Assembly (NCBI GenBank): GCA_937923405.1
Contig: CALDUY010000026.1
Location: 62,001 to 126,000, forward strand
Source: an uncultured Gemmataceae bacterium
Lineage (GTDB): Bacteria; Planctomycetota; Planctomycetia; Gemmatales; Gemmataceae
Length of the DNA stretch: 64,000 bases
Direction: 5' to 3'
The notes below the pieces were generated by a model. It did not search any database. It was not told where the DNA came from and saw only the letters and a program-made list of their open reading frames with translations. This document shows, one piece after another, positions 26,772-34,953 of this stretch (the stretch's first letter is position 1; each line of letters opens with the position of its first letter). A program made the translations under genes and the position numbers.

Positions 26772-26999
26772 TTAGACAGGCCGAGTGGGAACATCGGTCG
26801 GCTTGGTGACCACGACCGGGGTCGGCGGTGTGCTGTTAGGACCATGAATCGCTTCGTAGACTTCCTGTCGATGGACGGGGACTTCTTTCGGAGCAACGAT
26901 CCCAAGACGAACCTTGTCGCCGCGAATCTCGACAACGGTGACCGTAATGTCGTTGTTGATCACGATGCTTTCGTTTTTTTTCCTGGACAGTACCAGCAT
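26772..26999 (-). CDS. csrA: Carbon storage regulator CsrA
   Basis: A 75-residue CsrA. The five-strand core is complete: MLVLSRKKNESIVINNDI, VEIRGDKVRLGIVAPKEVPVHRQEVY. Leu4 and Arg44-type RNA-contact residues (here VHR) are present. A Pro/Thr-rich tail of about 20 residues follows. The dimer binds GGA motifs in mRNA leaders and blocks or stabilises translation. AAAAGGAT is a good ribosome site and itself a GGA-type target, so autoregulation is possible. Unlike many bacteria it is not beside flagellar genes. Confidence 0.95.
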   Translation of the reverse strand: MLVLSRKKNESIVINNDITVTVVEIRGDKVRLGIVAPKEVPVHRQEVYEAIHGPNSTPPTPVVVTKPTDVPTRPV

Positions 27000-27343
27000 T
27001 GGCGATTATCCTTTTCTAAGCCAAGAAGCCGTACTTTTGTCGTCCTTCCAGATACCGACCCTAGATCGCAAGCGAAAGCAACACACCTCTGCTAACAACG
27101 GAGGGCCGACACGGGATCGCTCCGCCATCCCGGATGAGACTGGTGCGGGATACTCGCTATAGCATAGCTGGAGGTAAATTTACCTACTCTTTTGGTAGAA
27201 AATTTACCAGGGATAGAGTATTCGCGCAATCTATCATATTCAACTCTAGCGGGCGCAATAGGCTCCGTCAAGAGTTTGAAGCAGACTTTTTACATTTTCG
27301 GTATTATCCGCAAGGCTTCTTTTTCTGTGAGTGCCCGCTCTAT
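27000..27343. other. AT-rich upstream region of csrA
   Basis: This 344-base gap lies upstream of csrA and downstream of the phosphatase gene. From about 27150 on it is much more AT-rich than its surroundings and contains a long inverted repeat at 27173-27208. Frames that cross it on the plus strand have no recognisable protein. It must hold the csrA promoter(s); I could not place one convincingly. Confidence 0.5.
27173..27208. repeat. GGTAAATTT inverted repeat
   Basis: GGTAAATTT (27173-27181) and AAATTTACC (27200-27208) pair perfectly. The left arm is itself part of the 12-base palindrome GGTAAATTTACC. It lies about 175 bases upstream of csrA and may be an operator. Confidence 0.65.
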
Positions 27344-27967
27344 TCACGCCGCCAATCGCCCCTGTCCGAGCTGGTTCACTGTACGCACCTTCGCCTGTTG
27401 CCCCTCGAAGGTGATGACGTTGTAGGCGGCGTTGTCCTGCGGCAGTCGTCGCGCGAATCGCAGGGGAAGGCCCATCCAGGTTGCCAGCAGCACGCGATTG
27501 ACGACGCCATGACTGACGGCCACGATCGTTTCGCCGGCATGTTGAGCCACCAGCCGTTGCACCACCGGAAGCACCCGTTGACGGAGTTGGCCGAGATTCT
27601 CGCCGCCTAAGTAGCCGTGCGTTTCGGCGTCGTCGTGGAATGCCTGAGCTTCGACGGGCCAGCGCTGATCAATCTCCTGCCAAGTCAGGCCGCTCCAGAG
27701 GCCGGTATCGATCTCGCTCAATCCGGGTTCGACCACCACCCGCGCATGCACCTCCTCGGCAATCAGTAGCGCGGTCCTCCAGGCTCGCTTCAGCGGCGAA
27801 GTATAAATCCGCGCGATCGACAGACCGCGAAGACTCTGGCCGCAGTGTCGGGCCTGAGCCACTCCCTCCGCTGCCAACTCACTGTCTGGACGCAGCCCCT
27901 GCAAGATGTAGGGCCGCATCAGATTCGCTTCCGTTGCTCCGTGTCGGACCAGCAACAACGTCGTCAT
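27344..27967 (-). CDS. Histidine-phosphatase (phosphoglycerate-mutase-like) protein
   Basis: A 207-residue member of the histidine phosphatase superfamily. The phosphorylated His lies in LLLVRHGATEAN, followed by the YTSPLKRAWRTA arginine motif, GLSEIDTGLWSGLTW and the second active-site His in AVSHGVVNRVLL. Members remove phosphate from sugars, cobalamin precursors or peptides. As last gene of the seven-gene sugar operon (3 bases after the radical SAM stop) it may dephosphorylate a sugar intermediate; no sequence feature names the substrate. Confidence 0.85.
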   Translation of the reverse strand: MTTLLLVRHGATEANLMRPYILQGLRPDSELAAEGVAQARHCGQSLRGLSIARIYTSPLKRAWRTALLIAEEVHARVVVEPGLSEIDTGLWSGLTWQEIDQRWPVEAQAFHDDAETHGYLGGENLGQLRQRVLPVVQRLVAQHAGETIVAVSHGVVNRVLLATWMGLPLRFARRLPQDNAAYNVITFEGQQAKVRTVNQLGQGRLAA

Positions 27968-27970
27968 CGC

Positions 27971-29551
27971 TTACCTCGTCAGTAGTTCGAGCGATTGCAG
28001 CGGAGCCGGTTCGCGCGGCAACAGCACGTCGGGAACGGCGAGCTTGCCCCGCAGCAGGTCCCGCTCCAGACGATGGCTGGTCATCTGGCGCAGATGAGAC
28101 ACGGTCAGGCTACCAAAGCGGGCTTCGATCATCCGCAGATAATGCGGATCGCTGTAGTAGTCGAGAAAAGCCGCGTCCCGGAATTTCAGCACCTCGCGAG
28201 CTGGTAAGTAGTGCGTCGGCAACGGTAGACAGTCGCGCGAGTGCTGCGAATAGCCAGTCCATTGTTTGGGAAGCGGTATGCCTTGTTGTACGGCCAGGCT
28301 ATACAACGGCGAACCGGGATAAGCCATCGCCGAGTAGAAGTTGGCGAACTCGCAGTTGAGTTCCTTGGCCAGATCAAGCGTAGCCCGCATCGTCGCTTCG
28401 TCATCCTCGGGCAAGCCGAAGATGTAGTTGCCGATCACGTTGATGCCAGCGTTCCGCACGCGCTGAATGACTTCAAACACCTCGTGTTGCTCGAACCCTT
28501 TGTCCACGCTGTCGCGGACGCGGTCGGCTCCGGCCTCGATCCCGAACGCCAGCCAATGGATGCCGGCTCGTTTCATGGTGTCGAGCATGCCCTCCTTGAC
28601 CGTGTCCACCCGAGTATAGGCCCAGATGTTCAGCTCGTAGCCGCGTTCTATGATCCCTTCGCAAATTCCCAGGACGTGCCGCCGATTCAGTACGAACATC
28701 TCGTCGGCGATTTTCAGGTTGCGGATGCCATACTGACGGACCAGCAAATCGATCTGCTCCAGCACCGCCGACACGCTCCAGAAGCGGTAGCTGTTGACCG
28801 ACGCTTTCATGCCCGCGGCCTGTTCGCCAGCCTTGAACGGGGCCTGAATGCAACAGAAGGAGCAGTGATACGGACAACCCAGGGTGGTGTAGAGGGCGGC
28901 ATAGGGCTGACGCGCTGAGCCATCTAGACAGTGCCAGTTGTGGGCTCGATAGCGCGACATGGGCAACAGATCCCAGGCTAAACCTGGCATCACTACATCC
29001 AGTTCGGTGACCAGGGCACGATCCGGCGTGCGATGAATCTGCTTGCCTTTGCGGTAGAACAAGCCCGGCACTTTGTCCAACTGCGGCCGCTTCGCCGACT
29101 GTAGCGCCGCCACGAGATCGACCATCGTGTGCAGCCCCTCGCCGGCGGCGACGAAGTCGACATCCTCTTCGCGCAACGTCCGTTCTGGCAGAGCGGCTAC
29201 ATGACCACCGACTAACAGGATCTTTCTAGTCGGCGAAATCTGCTTGATTGCAGTGCAGACGTTGCCGCACGCTGTCATGATCTGCGTCGACGCCGACGGT
29301 TGATGTCCGTAGGCGACCACCACGACCAGGGTCGGATCGAGATCCTCGACTTGTTCGGCGACATCGGCGGCGGGCACGCTCTCGGCTTCGGCATCGATGA
29401 GTTCGACCGACAATCCCTTGAGCCGGCAGAACGTAGCCATCAATCCGGCCCAGACGGGCGGCTCGATCGCCGTCAGCGTTTGTCCCAGCGACTGGTAGAC
29501 CTGTTCTCGGCTCGACGGATTGATGAGAACCAGATCGACTCCCTTGCTCAT
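27971..29551 (-). CDS. B12-binding-type radical SAM enzyme
   Basis: A 526-residue enzyme. The N-terminal Rossmann region (about 1-150: LINPSSRE, VVVAYGHQPSA, LLVGGHVAALPE) has the form of the cobalamin-binding domain of BchE-type proteins. The radical SAM core follows with CPYHCSFC at Cys226, Cys230 and Cys233, IKIADEMFVLN-like strands and GIEAGADRVRDSVDKG. The family makes methylations, cyclisations and rearrangements through a 5'-deoxyadenosyl radical. The DxHxxG cobalamin motif is not seen, as is usual in this group. It has an AGGAGG ribosome site and sits between the ColD-like and phosphatase genes; a step on the same sugar is inferred. Confidence 0.88.
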   Translation of the reverse strand: MSKGVDLVLINPSSREQVYQSLGQTLTAIEPPVWAGLMATFCRLKGLSVELIDAEAESVPAADVAEQVEDLDPTLVVVVAYGHQPSASTQIMTACGNVCTAIKQISPTRKILLVGGHVAALPERTLREEDVDFVAAGEGLHTMVDLVAALQSAKRPQLDKVPGLFYRKGKQIHRTPDRALVTELDVVMPGLAWDLLPMSRYRAHNWHCLDGSARQPYAALYTTLGCPYHCSFCCIQAPFKAGEQAAGMKASVNSYRFWSVSAVLEQIDLLVRQYGIRNLKIADEMFVLNRRHVLGICEGIIERGYELNIWAYTRVDTVKEGMLDTMKRAGIHWLAFGIEAGADRVRDSVDKGFEQHEVFEVIQRVRNAGINVIGNYIFGLPEDDEATMRATLDLAKELNCEFANFYSAMAYPGSPLYSLAVQQGIPLPKQWTGYSQHSRDCLPLPTHYLPAREVLKFRDAAFLDYYSDPHYLRMIEARFGSLTVSHLRQMTSHRLERDLLRGKLAVPDVLLPREPAPLQSLELLTR

Positions 29552-29562
29552 GTTCCTGCCTC

Positions 29563-30765
29563 CTACGAACGAGCCGCTTGATTGACTAGTTCACACAAGC
29601 GATCGATTTTGTCGCGTTGCAGTGTGGGATAGTTGCCCAGGTACATGCCGTGGAAATGGACGTGATCAGCGCGGGGAAACTGCTCCCAGGCACGCGGCCC
29701 GACGAGCTTGCGCAGATACGGTTGCCGTACCTGATTGCCGCCTCCTGCCGTGCCGCGACGGAACTCCACCCGAGCCTCGCGCAGTGCCGTCATCACTCGT
29801 CGCGTTCGAGATTCATCCGCCTCGCGGAGAATCAGCGTGAAGGCGTAATTACTGCTGCCCTCGGTTGCGAAGTCGGTGAAAAAGTATTCCGGATCAAGCT
29901 GAGCGAGGAACCGCTTCAGATTCTCCGTTCGCCGAGCAATTCCTGCATCGAGACGCGGCAACTGCGACCGACCGATGACCGCGTTGATCTCGGTACTCCG
30001 CACATTGAAGCCAGGCACGGCGAAAATGAAGTCGGGGTTGAGATCGTCGTACTCGTCGGCCAATTCGCGGCGTCGGCTCGCCGAGTCCAACTCGCGCACC
30101 ATACCATGCCCGCGCATCATTCGCACGCATTCGTACAAGTCGGTGTCGTTGGTGCAGACCATGCCGCCTTCAATGGTGCTGAGATGATGGGCGTAGTAGA
30201 AGGAAAAGTTCGAGACCAGTCCAAAGGTGCCGAGTTTGCGGCCCTCGAAGGTCGCACCGTGCGACTCGCAGACATCTTCCAACAAAGGGATGCGTCGGCG
30301 GTGCAACTCCTGCAGCAGTGGACGGGTCAGAGCGTTGTAGCCTAGCACATGGGTTAGAAACACTGCACGAGTGCGGTCCGACAGCCGTTCCAAAACTTGT
30401 TGCGGATCCATGCCCAAAGTGCGCGGGTCGATGTCCACGAAGACCGGTGTGAACCCCGCGTGCAACACTGAGGTAATGTCCGAAACCCAGGTGATGGTCG
30501 GGACGATTATCTCGCCGCCTTCACCGTACAACTCGCGGAGCGCCGCCAGCGTGACGAGGTTGGCCGATGACCCTGAGTTGACGAAGACGCTGTGCTTGAC
30601 GCCCAGCCAGCCCGCCCATTCCTCCTCGAAAGCACGAACCTGCTTCGATGAGGTGAGAATCGGATCGTCCTGTTGCAACAGGGCACAGACGGCGTCGAGA
30701 TCCTCGCGGGCGATGTTGTTCTGCATCAAGGGCCAGTCGAGGGTGCGTGTCGTGCTGGTGGTCAT
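29563..30765 (-). CDS. ColD/RfbH-like PLP-dependent sugar 3-dehydratase
   Basis: A 400-residue protein of the DegT/DnrJ/EryC1/StrS fold. In ordinary sugar aminotransferases a Lys holds PLP; here the position reads FYYAHHLSTIEGG, with His193 aligned to that Lys. This change marks ColD (GDP-4-keto-6-deoxymannose 3-dehydratase) and RfbH-type enzymes, which remove the C3 hydroxyl instead of transaminating. Other landmarks are VNSGSSANL, EDVCESHGA and FNVRSTEINAVIG. No ferredoxin or reductase partner needed by RfbH is nearby, favouring the ColD mechanism, which uses glutamate. Its ATG overlaps the upstream stop as TGATG. Confidence 0.88.
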   Translation of the reverse strand: MTTSTTRTLDWPLMQNNIAREDLDAVCALLQQDDPILTSSKQVRAFEEEWAGWLGVKHSVFVNSGSSANLVTLAALRELYGEGGEIIVPTITWVSDITSVLHAGFTPVFVDIDPRTLGMDPQQVLERLSDRTRAVFLTHVLGYNALTRPLLQELHRRRIPLLEDVCESHGATFEGRKLGTFGLVSNFSFYYAHHLSTIEGGMVCTNDTDLYECVRMMRGHGMVRELDSASRRRELADEYDDLNPDFIFAVPGFNVRSTEINAVIGRSQLPRLDAGIARRTENLKRFLAQLDPEYFFTDFATEGSSNYAFTLILREADESRTRRVMTALREARVEFRRGTAGGGNQVRQPYLRKLVGPRAWEQFPRADHVHFHGMYLGNYPTLQRDKIDRLCELVNQAARS

Positions 30766-31862
30766 CAGAATGGTCCTTTGAATTCAAACTGTTTGAGATC
30801 CTCGCGCGGCTGGGGCATCCAGCCGGTGCTTCGCTCTTCGACTAGATCCCGCGCACAGGCGGCAATGCGTCGAGCATCCGGATAAAACAGATCCTCTAAC
30901 ACCGGAGTAGTCGGGCAAGTCGTCGGAGCGAAGCCCAACCGCCGCAACCTCAGTTCCCGCACTCCTTGCAGCCGTTCCGCCACTTGGGCGACGATTTCAG
31001 CGCTGGCTCCGCAGTTGGTCCAGGCCGTGTCGACCACGAGTAGGCGTCCGGTACGTTCGACCGACTGGCAGATAGTGTCGAGGTCCAACGGACTGAGCCA
31101 GATCGGATCGATCACCTCGGCGGAGATGCCCACGTCGGCGAGATACTGCTGGGCACGCAATGCCTCGATCTGCATCCAGGAGATGCCAACGATGGTCAGA
31201 TCGTCGCCGCGAGCCGTGATGCGGGCCTTGCCGGGCTTGACCTCGAACAATGGTTCCGGCACCGGGCCTTGGGTGAAGTGCAGCAGCCGATGCTCGACAA
31301 ACACCACGGGATTCTCGTCGCGGATCGCGGCCACGAGACCGCCCTTAGCGTCGTAGGGCGTGCTGGGAGCGACGACCTTCAAACCGGGAACGTGCATGAA
31401 GAAACTGTGCAGTCCTTGGGAGTGTTGTGCCCCCTGGCCCCAACTCTTGCCGATCATCGCTCGCACCACCAACGGCAAATGCACTTGCCCGCCGTACATG
31501 TAGCGCGACTTGGCCGCCACGTTGACCAACTGGTTCATGGCCAACATCAGAAAGTCCATGCGGATATGAACGTGGATCGGTCGCAGTCCTGCCAGGGCCA
31601 TACCGATGGCCACTCCGGTCATGGCATCCTCGGACAACGGCGTGCCGAAGACGCGCTCGCGACCGAATCGTTCGACCAAGCCGCGCGTCGTGCCCTGAAT
31701 CGCTTTGGGATCATCCACGTCTAGCCCGAAGACCAGCACCGAGGGATTGCGGGCCATCTCCAACTCGGCCGCCTCGCGAACTGCCTCGACATAGGAGAGT
31801 TGCCGTGTCGAGGGGGAAGTACTGTCTTTGCGGGGTCGAACTCGTTGAGCTGTGTCTGCCAT
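30765..31862 (-). CDS. Thiamine-diphosphate E1 beta subunit (PDH-like)
   Basis: A 365-residue beta chain of a two-subunit 2-oxoacid dehydrogenase E1 or related acyl-transfer enzyme. It has a pyrimidine-binding domain (VFGTPLSEDAMTGVAIGMALAGLRPI, FLMLAMNQLVN) and a transketolase-C domain (LTIVGISWMQIEAL, EVIDPIWLSPLD). The Glu in PLSED activates the cofactor. The operon has no E2 or E3 gene, so a complete dehydrogenase complex is unlikely here. An acyl-aldehyde transfer to a sugar ketone, as in branched-sugar pathways, fits its neighbours. A GGAG site precedes the start; the alpha gene ends 6 nt upstream. Confidence 0.9.
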   Translation of the reverse strand: MADTAQRVRPRKDSTSPSTRQLSYVEAVREAAELEMARNPSVLVFGLDVDDPKAIQGTTRGLVERFGRERVFGTPLSEDAMTGVAIGMALAGLRPIHVHIRMDFLMLAMNQLVNVAAKSRYMYGGQVHLPLVVRAMIGKSWGQGAQHSQGLHSFFMHVPGLKVVAPSTPYDAKGGLVAAIRDENPVVFVEHRLLHFTQGPVPEPLFEVKPGKARITARGDDLTIVGISWMQIEALRAQQYLADVGISAEVIDPIWLSPLDLDTICQSVERTGRLLVVDTAWTNCGASAEIVAQVAERLQGVRELRLRRLGFAPTTCPTTPVLEDLFYPDARRIAACARDLVEERSTGWMPQPREDLKQFEFKGPF

Positions 31863-31868
31863 TTACGG

Positions 31869-32804
31869 TTACTCCTTGAAGACGTCGCACAGCAACTCAC
31901 TGGCCGGGGGAAACGCGCTTTCCTGAGCAAACGCCAAGGCGTCGGCCACCTCGGCTTCGACCTCACGTTCGATTTGCTCACGCTCGTCGGGATCGAGCAG
32001 CTGGCCGACGCGGCAGACGGCATCGTTGGCAATCCACGGATCGGCCTCGGCCTGGTCGCGATAGCCTAGGTGGAAGTCGAGATTGGGGCCGACGTGCTCG
32101 CGCCAGCGGTAGGTCATCACTTCGAGAAAACGCGGTCCTTCGCCGGCGCGGAGGGCGGCCACCGCTTCCTCGGCGACGTGCAGCAAAGTCGGCAGATCGT
32201 TGCCATCGAGGCGTTCCGCTGGCAGGCCGAAGCCGCGAACCCGCTGACAAATGTCGGGCAGCCCTTGCCGTTGACTCTGATGAGTGTGAATAGCGTATTG
32301 ATTGTTCTCGCAGACAAACAAGATCGGCAAACGCTTCAAGACGGCGAAATTCAGCGTCTCAGCGAAGACGCCCTCTTCCGTGGCTCCATCGCCGAAGAAG
32401 CTGGCCACGATCGCGGACGACCGTCGCAGCTTCAGCGCGTAGGCATATCCTGCCGCGTTGGCGATGGTCGTGCCGACGACCGCCGACATGCCCATGACTC
32501 CCTGAGCCGTGTCGATCAGGTGCATCGACCCGCCCTTGCCCTTGGTGCAGCCGGTTTCCTTGCCGAACAACTCGGCGACCATAGCGCGGAGATCACCGCC
32601 CTTGGCGAGATACAACGCGTGTCCTCGATAGGTGCCGAACACCACGTCCTCGGAACGCAAGGCGGCACAGATACCCACCGACACCGCTTCCTGCCCGATC
32701 GACAGATGGACTGGTGACTTGATGTGATCACTGGGATAAGCAGCGGCGATCTCTTCCTCGATGCGGCGAATCCGATACAGCGAGCGATACACTTGGGCCA
32801 TCAT
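31869..32804 (-). CDS. Thiamine-diphosphate E1 alpha subunit (PDH-like)
   Basis: A 311-residue alpha chain. It carries the diphosphate-binding motif GDGATEEGVFAETLNFAVLKRLPILFVCENN in order (GDG then NN about 30 residues on), and the GKGGSMH loop and SIGQEAV near the N-terminus that are typical of E1 alpha. The start at 32804 has AAGGAGG 9 nt upstream. Its first 77 bases overlap the tail of the epimerase gene. With the beta chain it should form an alpha2beta2 enzyme decarboxylating pyruvate or a similar 2-oxoacid. Confidence 0.92.
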   Translation of the reverse strand: MMAQVYRSLYRIRRIEEEIAAAYPSDHIKSPVHLSIGQEAVSVGICAALRSEDVVFGTYRGHALYLAKGGDLRAMVAELFGKETGCTKGKGGSMHLIDTAQGVMGMSAVVGTTIANAAGYAYALKLRRSSAIVASFFGDGATEEGVFAETLNFAVLKRLPILFVCENNQYAIHTHQSQRQGLPDICQRVRGFGLPAERLDGNDLPTLLHVAEEAVAALRAGEGPRFLEVMTYRWREHVGPNLDFHLGYRDQAEADPWIANDAVCRVGQLLDPDEREQIEREVEAEVADALAFAQESAFPPASELLCDVFKE

Positions 32805-33729
32805 GCCCGGGATCCTCCTTGACCTGATGTTGTAAAAACCAGCGGTACGTCTCGGTCAGAGCGGAGCGAAAGTCGGCCTTCGGCTGCCACCCCAGCTCAC
32901 GCAGCGGCGAACTGTCCAGCATCTTCAGCGGCATGCCATCGGGTTTGGAGCGGTCGAAGCACAGTTCGCCAGAGTAGCCCACCACCTCGGCAAGTATTTG
33001 AGCGACTTCAGCGATCGACCAACTCGTCGATCCGCCGATATTGATCGGTTCCTCGTCGTCGTAGTGCCGCATCAGAAACAGACAGGCATCAGCCACGTCG
33101 GCGGCATAGATGAACTCACGGCGTGGTGTGCCGCTGCCCCAGATGGTGACGCTCGGCTCGGCCTTTTGCTTGGCTCGATGAAAGCGAGCGAGCAAGGCCG
33201 GGATGACGTGACCGCTGGTTGGCCCGAAGTCGTCGCCGGGGCCGAAGGCATTGGCCGGGATCGCCGTCACGAACGCCGCGCCATACTGCTGGCGATACGC
33301 ACGGCACAATTGCCAACCGGCGAGCTTGGCCGTGGCATAGGCAGCGTTGGTCGGTTCTAGTGGGCCAGTCATCAGGGACTCGACCCGCAACGGCTGAGCG
33401 GCTTCGCGTGGATAGCTGCACGAACTGGCCAGGTACAACAACTTCTGCACGCCATACTGATAGCAGGCCTCGACGACGTGAGCGAGCACCAGCAGATTAT
33501 CGAGCATTAACTCGGCAGGGCGAGAACGGTTCATCTCGATGCCGCCGGACAGCCCTCCCGCGAGGTACACCTGTTCGGGCCGGTGTTCAGCGACAAACTC
33601 CTCGACCTGCTCGCGATGAGTGAGATTCGGCTCATCCTCGATCACGGTGAGTCTCGGTTCGCAGCGCAAGCGATCCCGCAGCGCTCGTCCCAACAGCGTC
33701 TCCGCACCAGCTACCCAGACGCGCGTCAC
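32728..33729 (-). CDS. GDP-L-fucose synthase/ColC-like epimerase-reductase
   Basis: A 333-residue extended SDR enzyme close in pattern to GDP-fucose synthase: LLYLASSCSYPRE, TGPLEPTNAAYATAKLAG (catalytic Tyr131 and Lys135), NAFGPGDDF, GSGTPRREFIYAADVADAC and KPDGMPLKML. The nucleotide loop at the N-terminus is VAGAETLLG, with Thr in place of the middle Gly of GxxGxxG. These enzymes epimerise and reduce a GDP-4-keto-6-deoxyhexose; ColC does so on the 3-deoxy form made by ColD. The last 25 or so residues are unusual and overlap E1 alpha. It starts with GTG, overlapping the kinase stop (GTGA). Confidence 0.88.
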   Translation of the reverse strand: MTRVWVAGAETLLGRALRDRLRCEPRLTVIEDEPNLTHREQVEEFVAEHRPEQVYLAGGLSGGIEMNRSRPAELMLDNLLVLAHVVEACYQYGVQKLLYLASSCSYPREAAQPLRVESLMTGPLEPTNAAYATAKLAGWQLCRAYRQQYGAAFVTAIPANAFGPGDDFGPTSGHVIPALLARFHRAKQKAEPSVTIWGSGTPRREFIYAADVADACLFLMRHYDDEEPINIGGSTSWSIAEVAQILAEVVGYSGELCFDRSKPDGMPLKMLDSSPLRELGWQPKADFRSALTETYRWFLQHQVKEDPGHDGPSVSLAVSDSPHRGRDRRCLSQ

Positions 33730-34793
33730 GATGCCTCCGCGATGCTTAGTTCCCGAAAGGCGACTTTCTGGCGTGCTTGACGAGCACGATCGGCTTCCTC
33801 GTAATTCCCCTGGGGTTCGTAGAAGATGATCTGACTACCCGCCGACTCGAAGCGAAACGGAACTTCCAGCCGATCGCCCAGCGCCTGACGCACTTCGTTC
33901 TGACGTTGAGGCTCGACGAACAATAACAGAAAGCCGCCGCCTCCCGCTCCGGTCAGCTTGCCGCCCAAGGCCCCAGCCTCGCGAGCGCGACTGTACAGGG
34001 CATCGACCTCGGCGTTGGAAACCTGCGCGGACAGACTTCGCTTGGCCTGCCAAGCCTCGTGTAGCAATTCGCCGAACGCGCCAATCTCCATGCCACTAGC
34101 GAGGATGTCGATGCTTTCGTCGACCAGTTCCTTCATGATGCGCAGCTGTCGGCGACGTGCTTCTAAATCGATCGCATAACTCCGCGCGACATCCGATGAA
34201 GTACGAGCGATGCCAGTGTAAAAGAGCATTAAGCGATCCTGTAACTCCTCAATGCGCGAACGTGGCAATACTAGTGAGTCGCTGGAAATTTCACCATTGG
34301 GATGGAACTTGACGTGTCGCAACCCCCCGTGGGCGGCGAGCACCTGATCCTGCGAACCGACTGTCTCCTTCAATACTTCCTGTTCCAGGTACAAACTCTC
34401 CCGCACAAGTTGGGCCTTGGTCACTAGCTCTCCCTGGAGTGCGTGCAGAACGTGTAGCAGTCCGACGGTGAAGGCACTCGACGTGCCCATGCCGCTGCGA
34501 GCCGGCAGGTCGCCGTCGTGGTGCAGCTCCACACCACGATCGATCTTGAGCAACCGTAGTGCTTCTCGTACCGACGGATGCTGGATCTCCTCAAGCGACG
34601 TACAGGTTTCAATCTGACGGTAGACCAGGCGAATGCGATGCTCGAAGAAGGGAGGCAGGTAGCGGCAGGTGAGGTAACAGTATTTGTCGATGGTGGTAGC
34701 GAGAACAGCTCCGCCGTGAGCGCGATACCAGCCCGGGTAGTCAGTGCCACCTCCGAAAAAGGAGATGCGAAACGGGGTACGACAGATGATCAT
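33726..34793 (-). CDS. GHMP sugar kinase, HddA-like
   Basis: A 355-residue GHMP kinase. It begins MIICRTPFRISFFGGGTDYPGWY, the usual start of HddA-type heptose/sugar kinases, then has the phosphate loop LPARSGMGTSSAF and the third motif KLTGAGGGGFLLL. HddA phosphorylates D-glycero-D-manno-heptose 7-phosphate at C1 on the way to GDP-heptose; related members act on other sugars. The start at 34793 has AGAGGATCAAAGGA upstream. An in-frame extension to 34991 is possible but would overlap the divergent glycosyltransferase gene and precede the conserved start. It is the first gene of the minus-strand sugar operon. Confidence 0.88.
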   Translation of the reverse strand: MIICRTPFRISFFGGGTDYPGWYRAHGGAVLATTIDKYCYLTCRYLPPFFEHRIRLVYRQIETCTSLEEIQHPSVREALRLLKIDRGVELHHDGDLPARSGMGTSSAFTVGLLHVLHALQGELVTKAQLVRESLYLEQEVLKETVGSQDQVLAAHGGLRHVKFHPNGEISSDSLVLPRSRIEELQDRLMLFYTGIARTSSDVARSYAIDLEARRRQLRIMKELVDESIDILASGMEIGAFGELLHEAWQAKRSLSAQVSNAEVDALYSRAREAGALGGKLTGAGGGGFLLLFVEPQRQNEVRQALGDRLEVPFRFESAGSQIIFYEPQGNYEEADRARQARQKVAFRELSIAEAS

Positions 34794-34953
34794 TCCTTTG
34801 ATCCTCTGATGCCTCATCCTGAGTAGCGGTCTCCACCATCGCACAACGCTAGGGATGCTGTCAAGACAGGAAAGCTCTGCCAGGCGGGATTGACCCGATC
34901 CAGCATCCCTGAGTAGCATCGAGCCAATCAAGTTGCTGCGAAGGAGCGCACCC

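Noticed and set aside
27134..27610. Plus-strand open frame across the csrA upstream region
   Set aside because: It is mostly antisense to the histidine phosphatase gene and has no recognisable motif.
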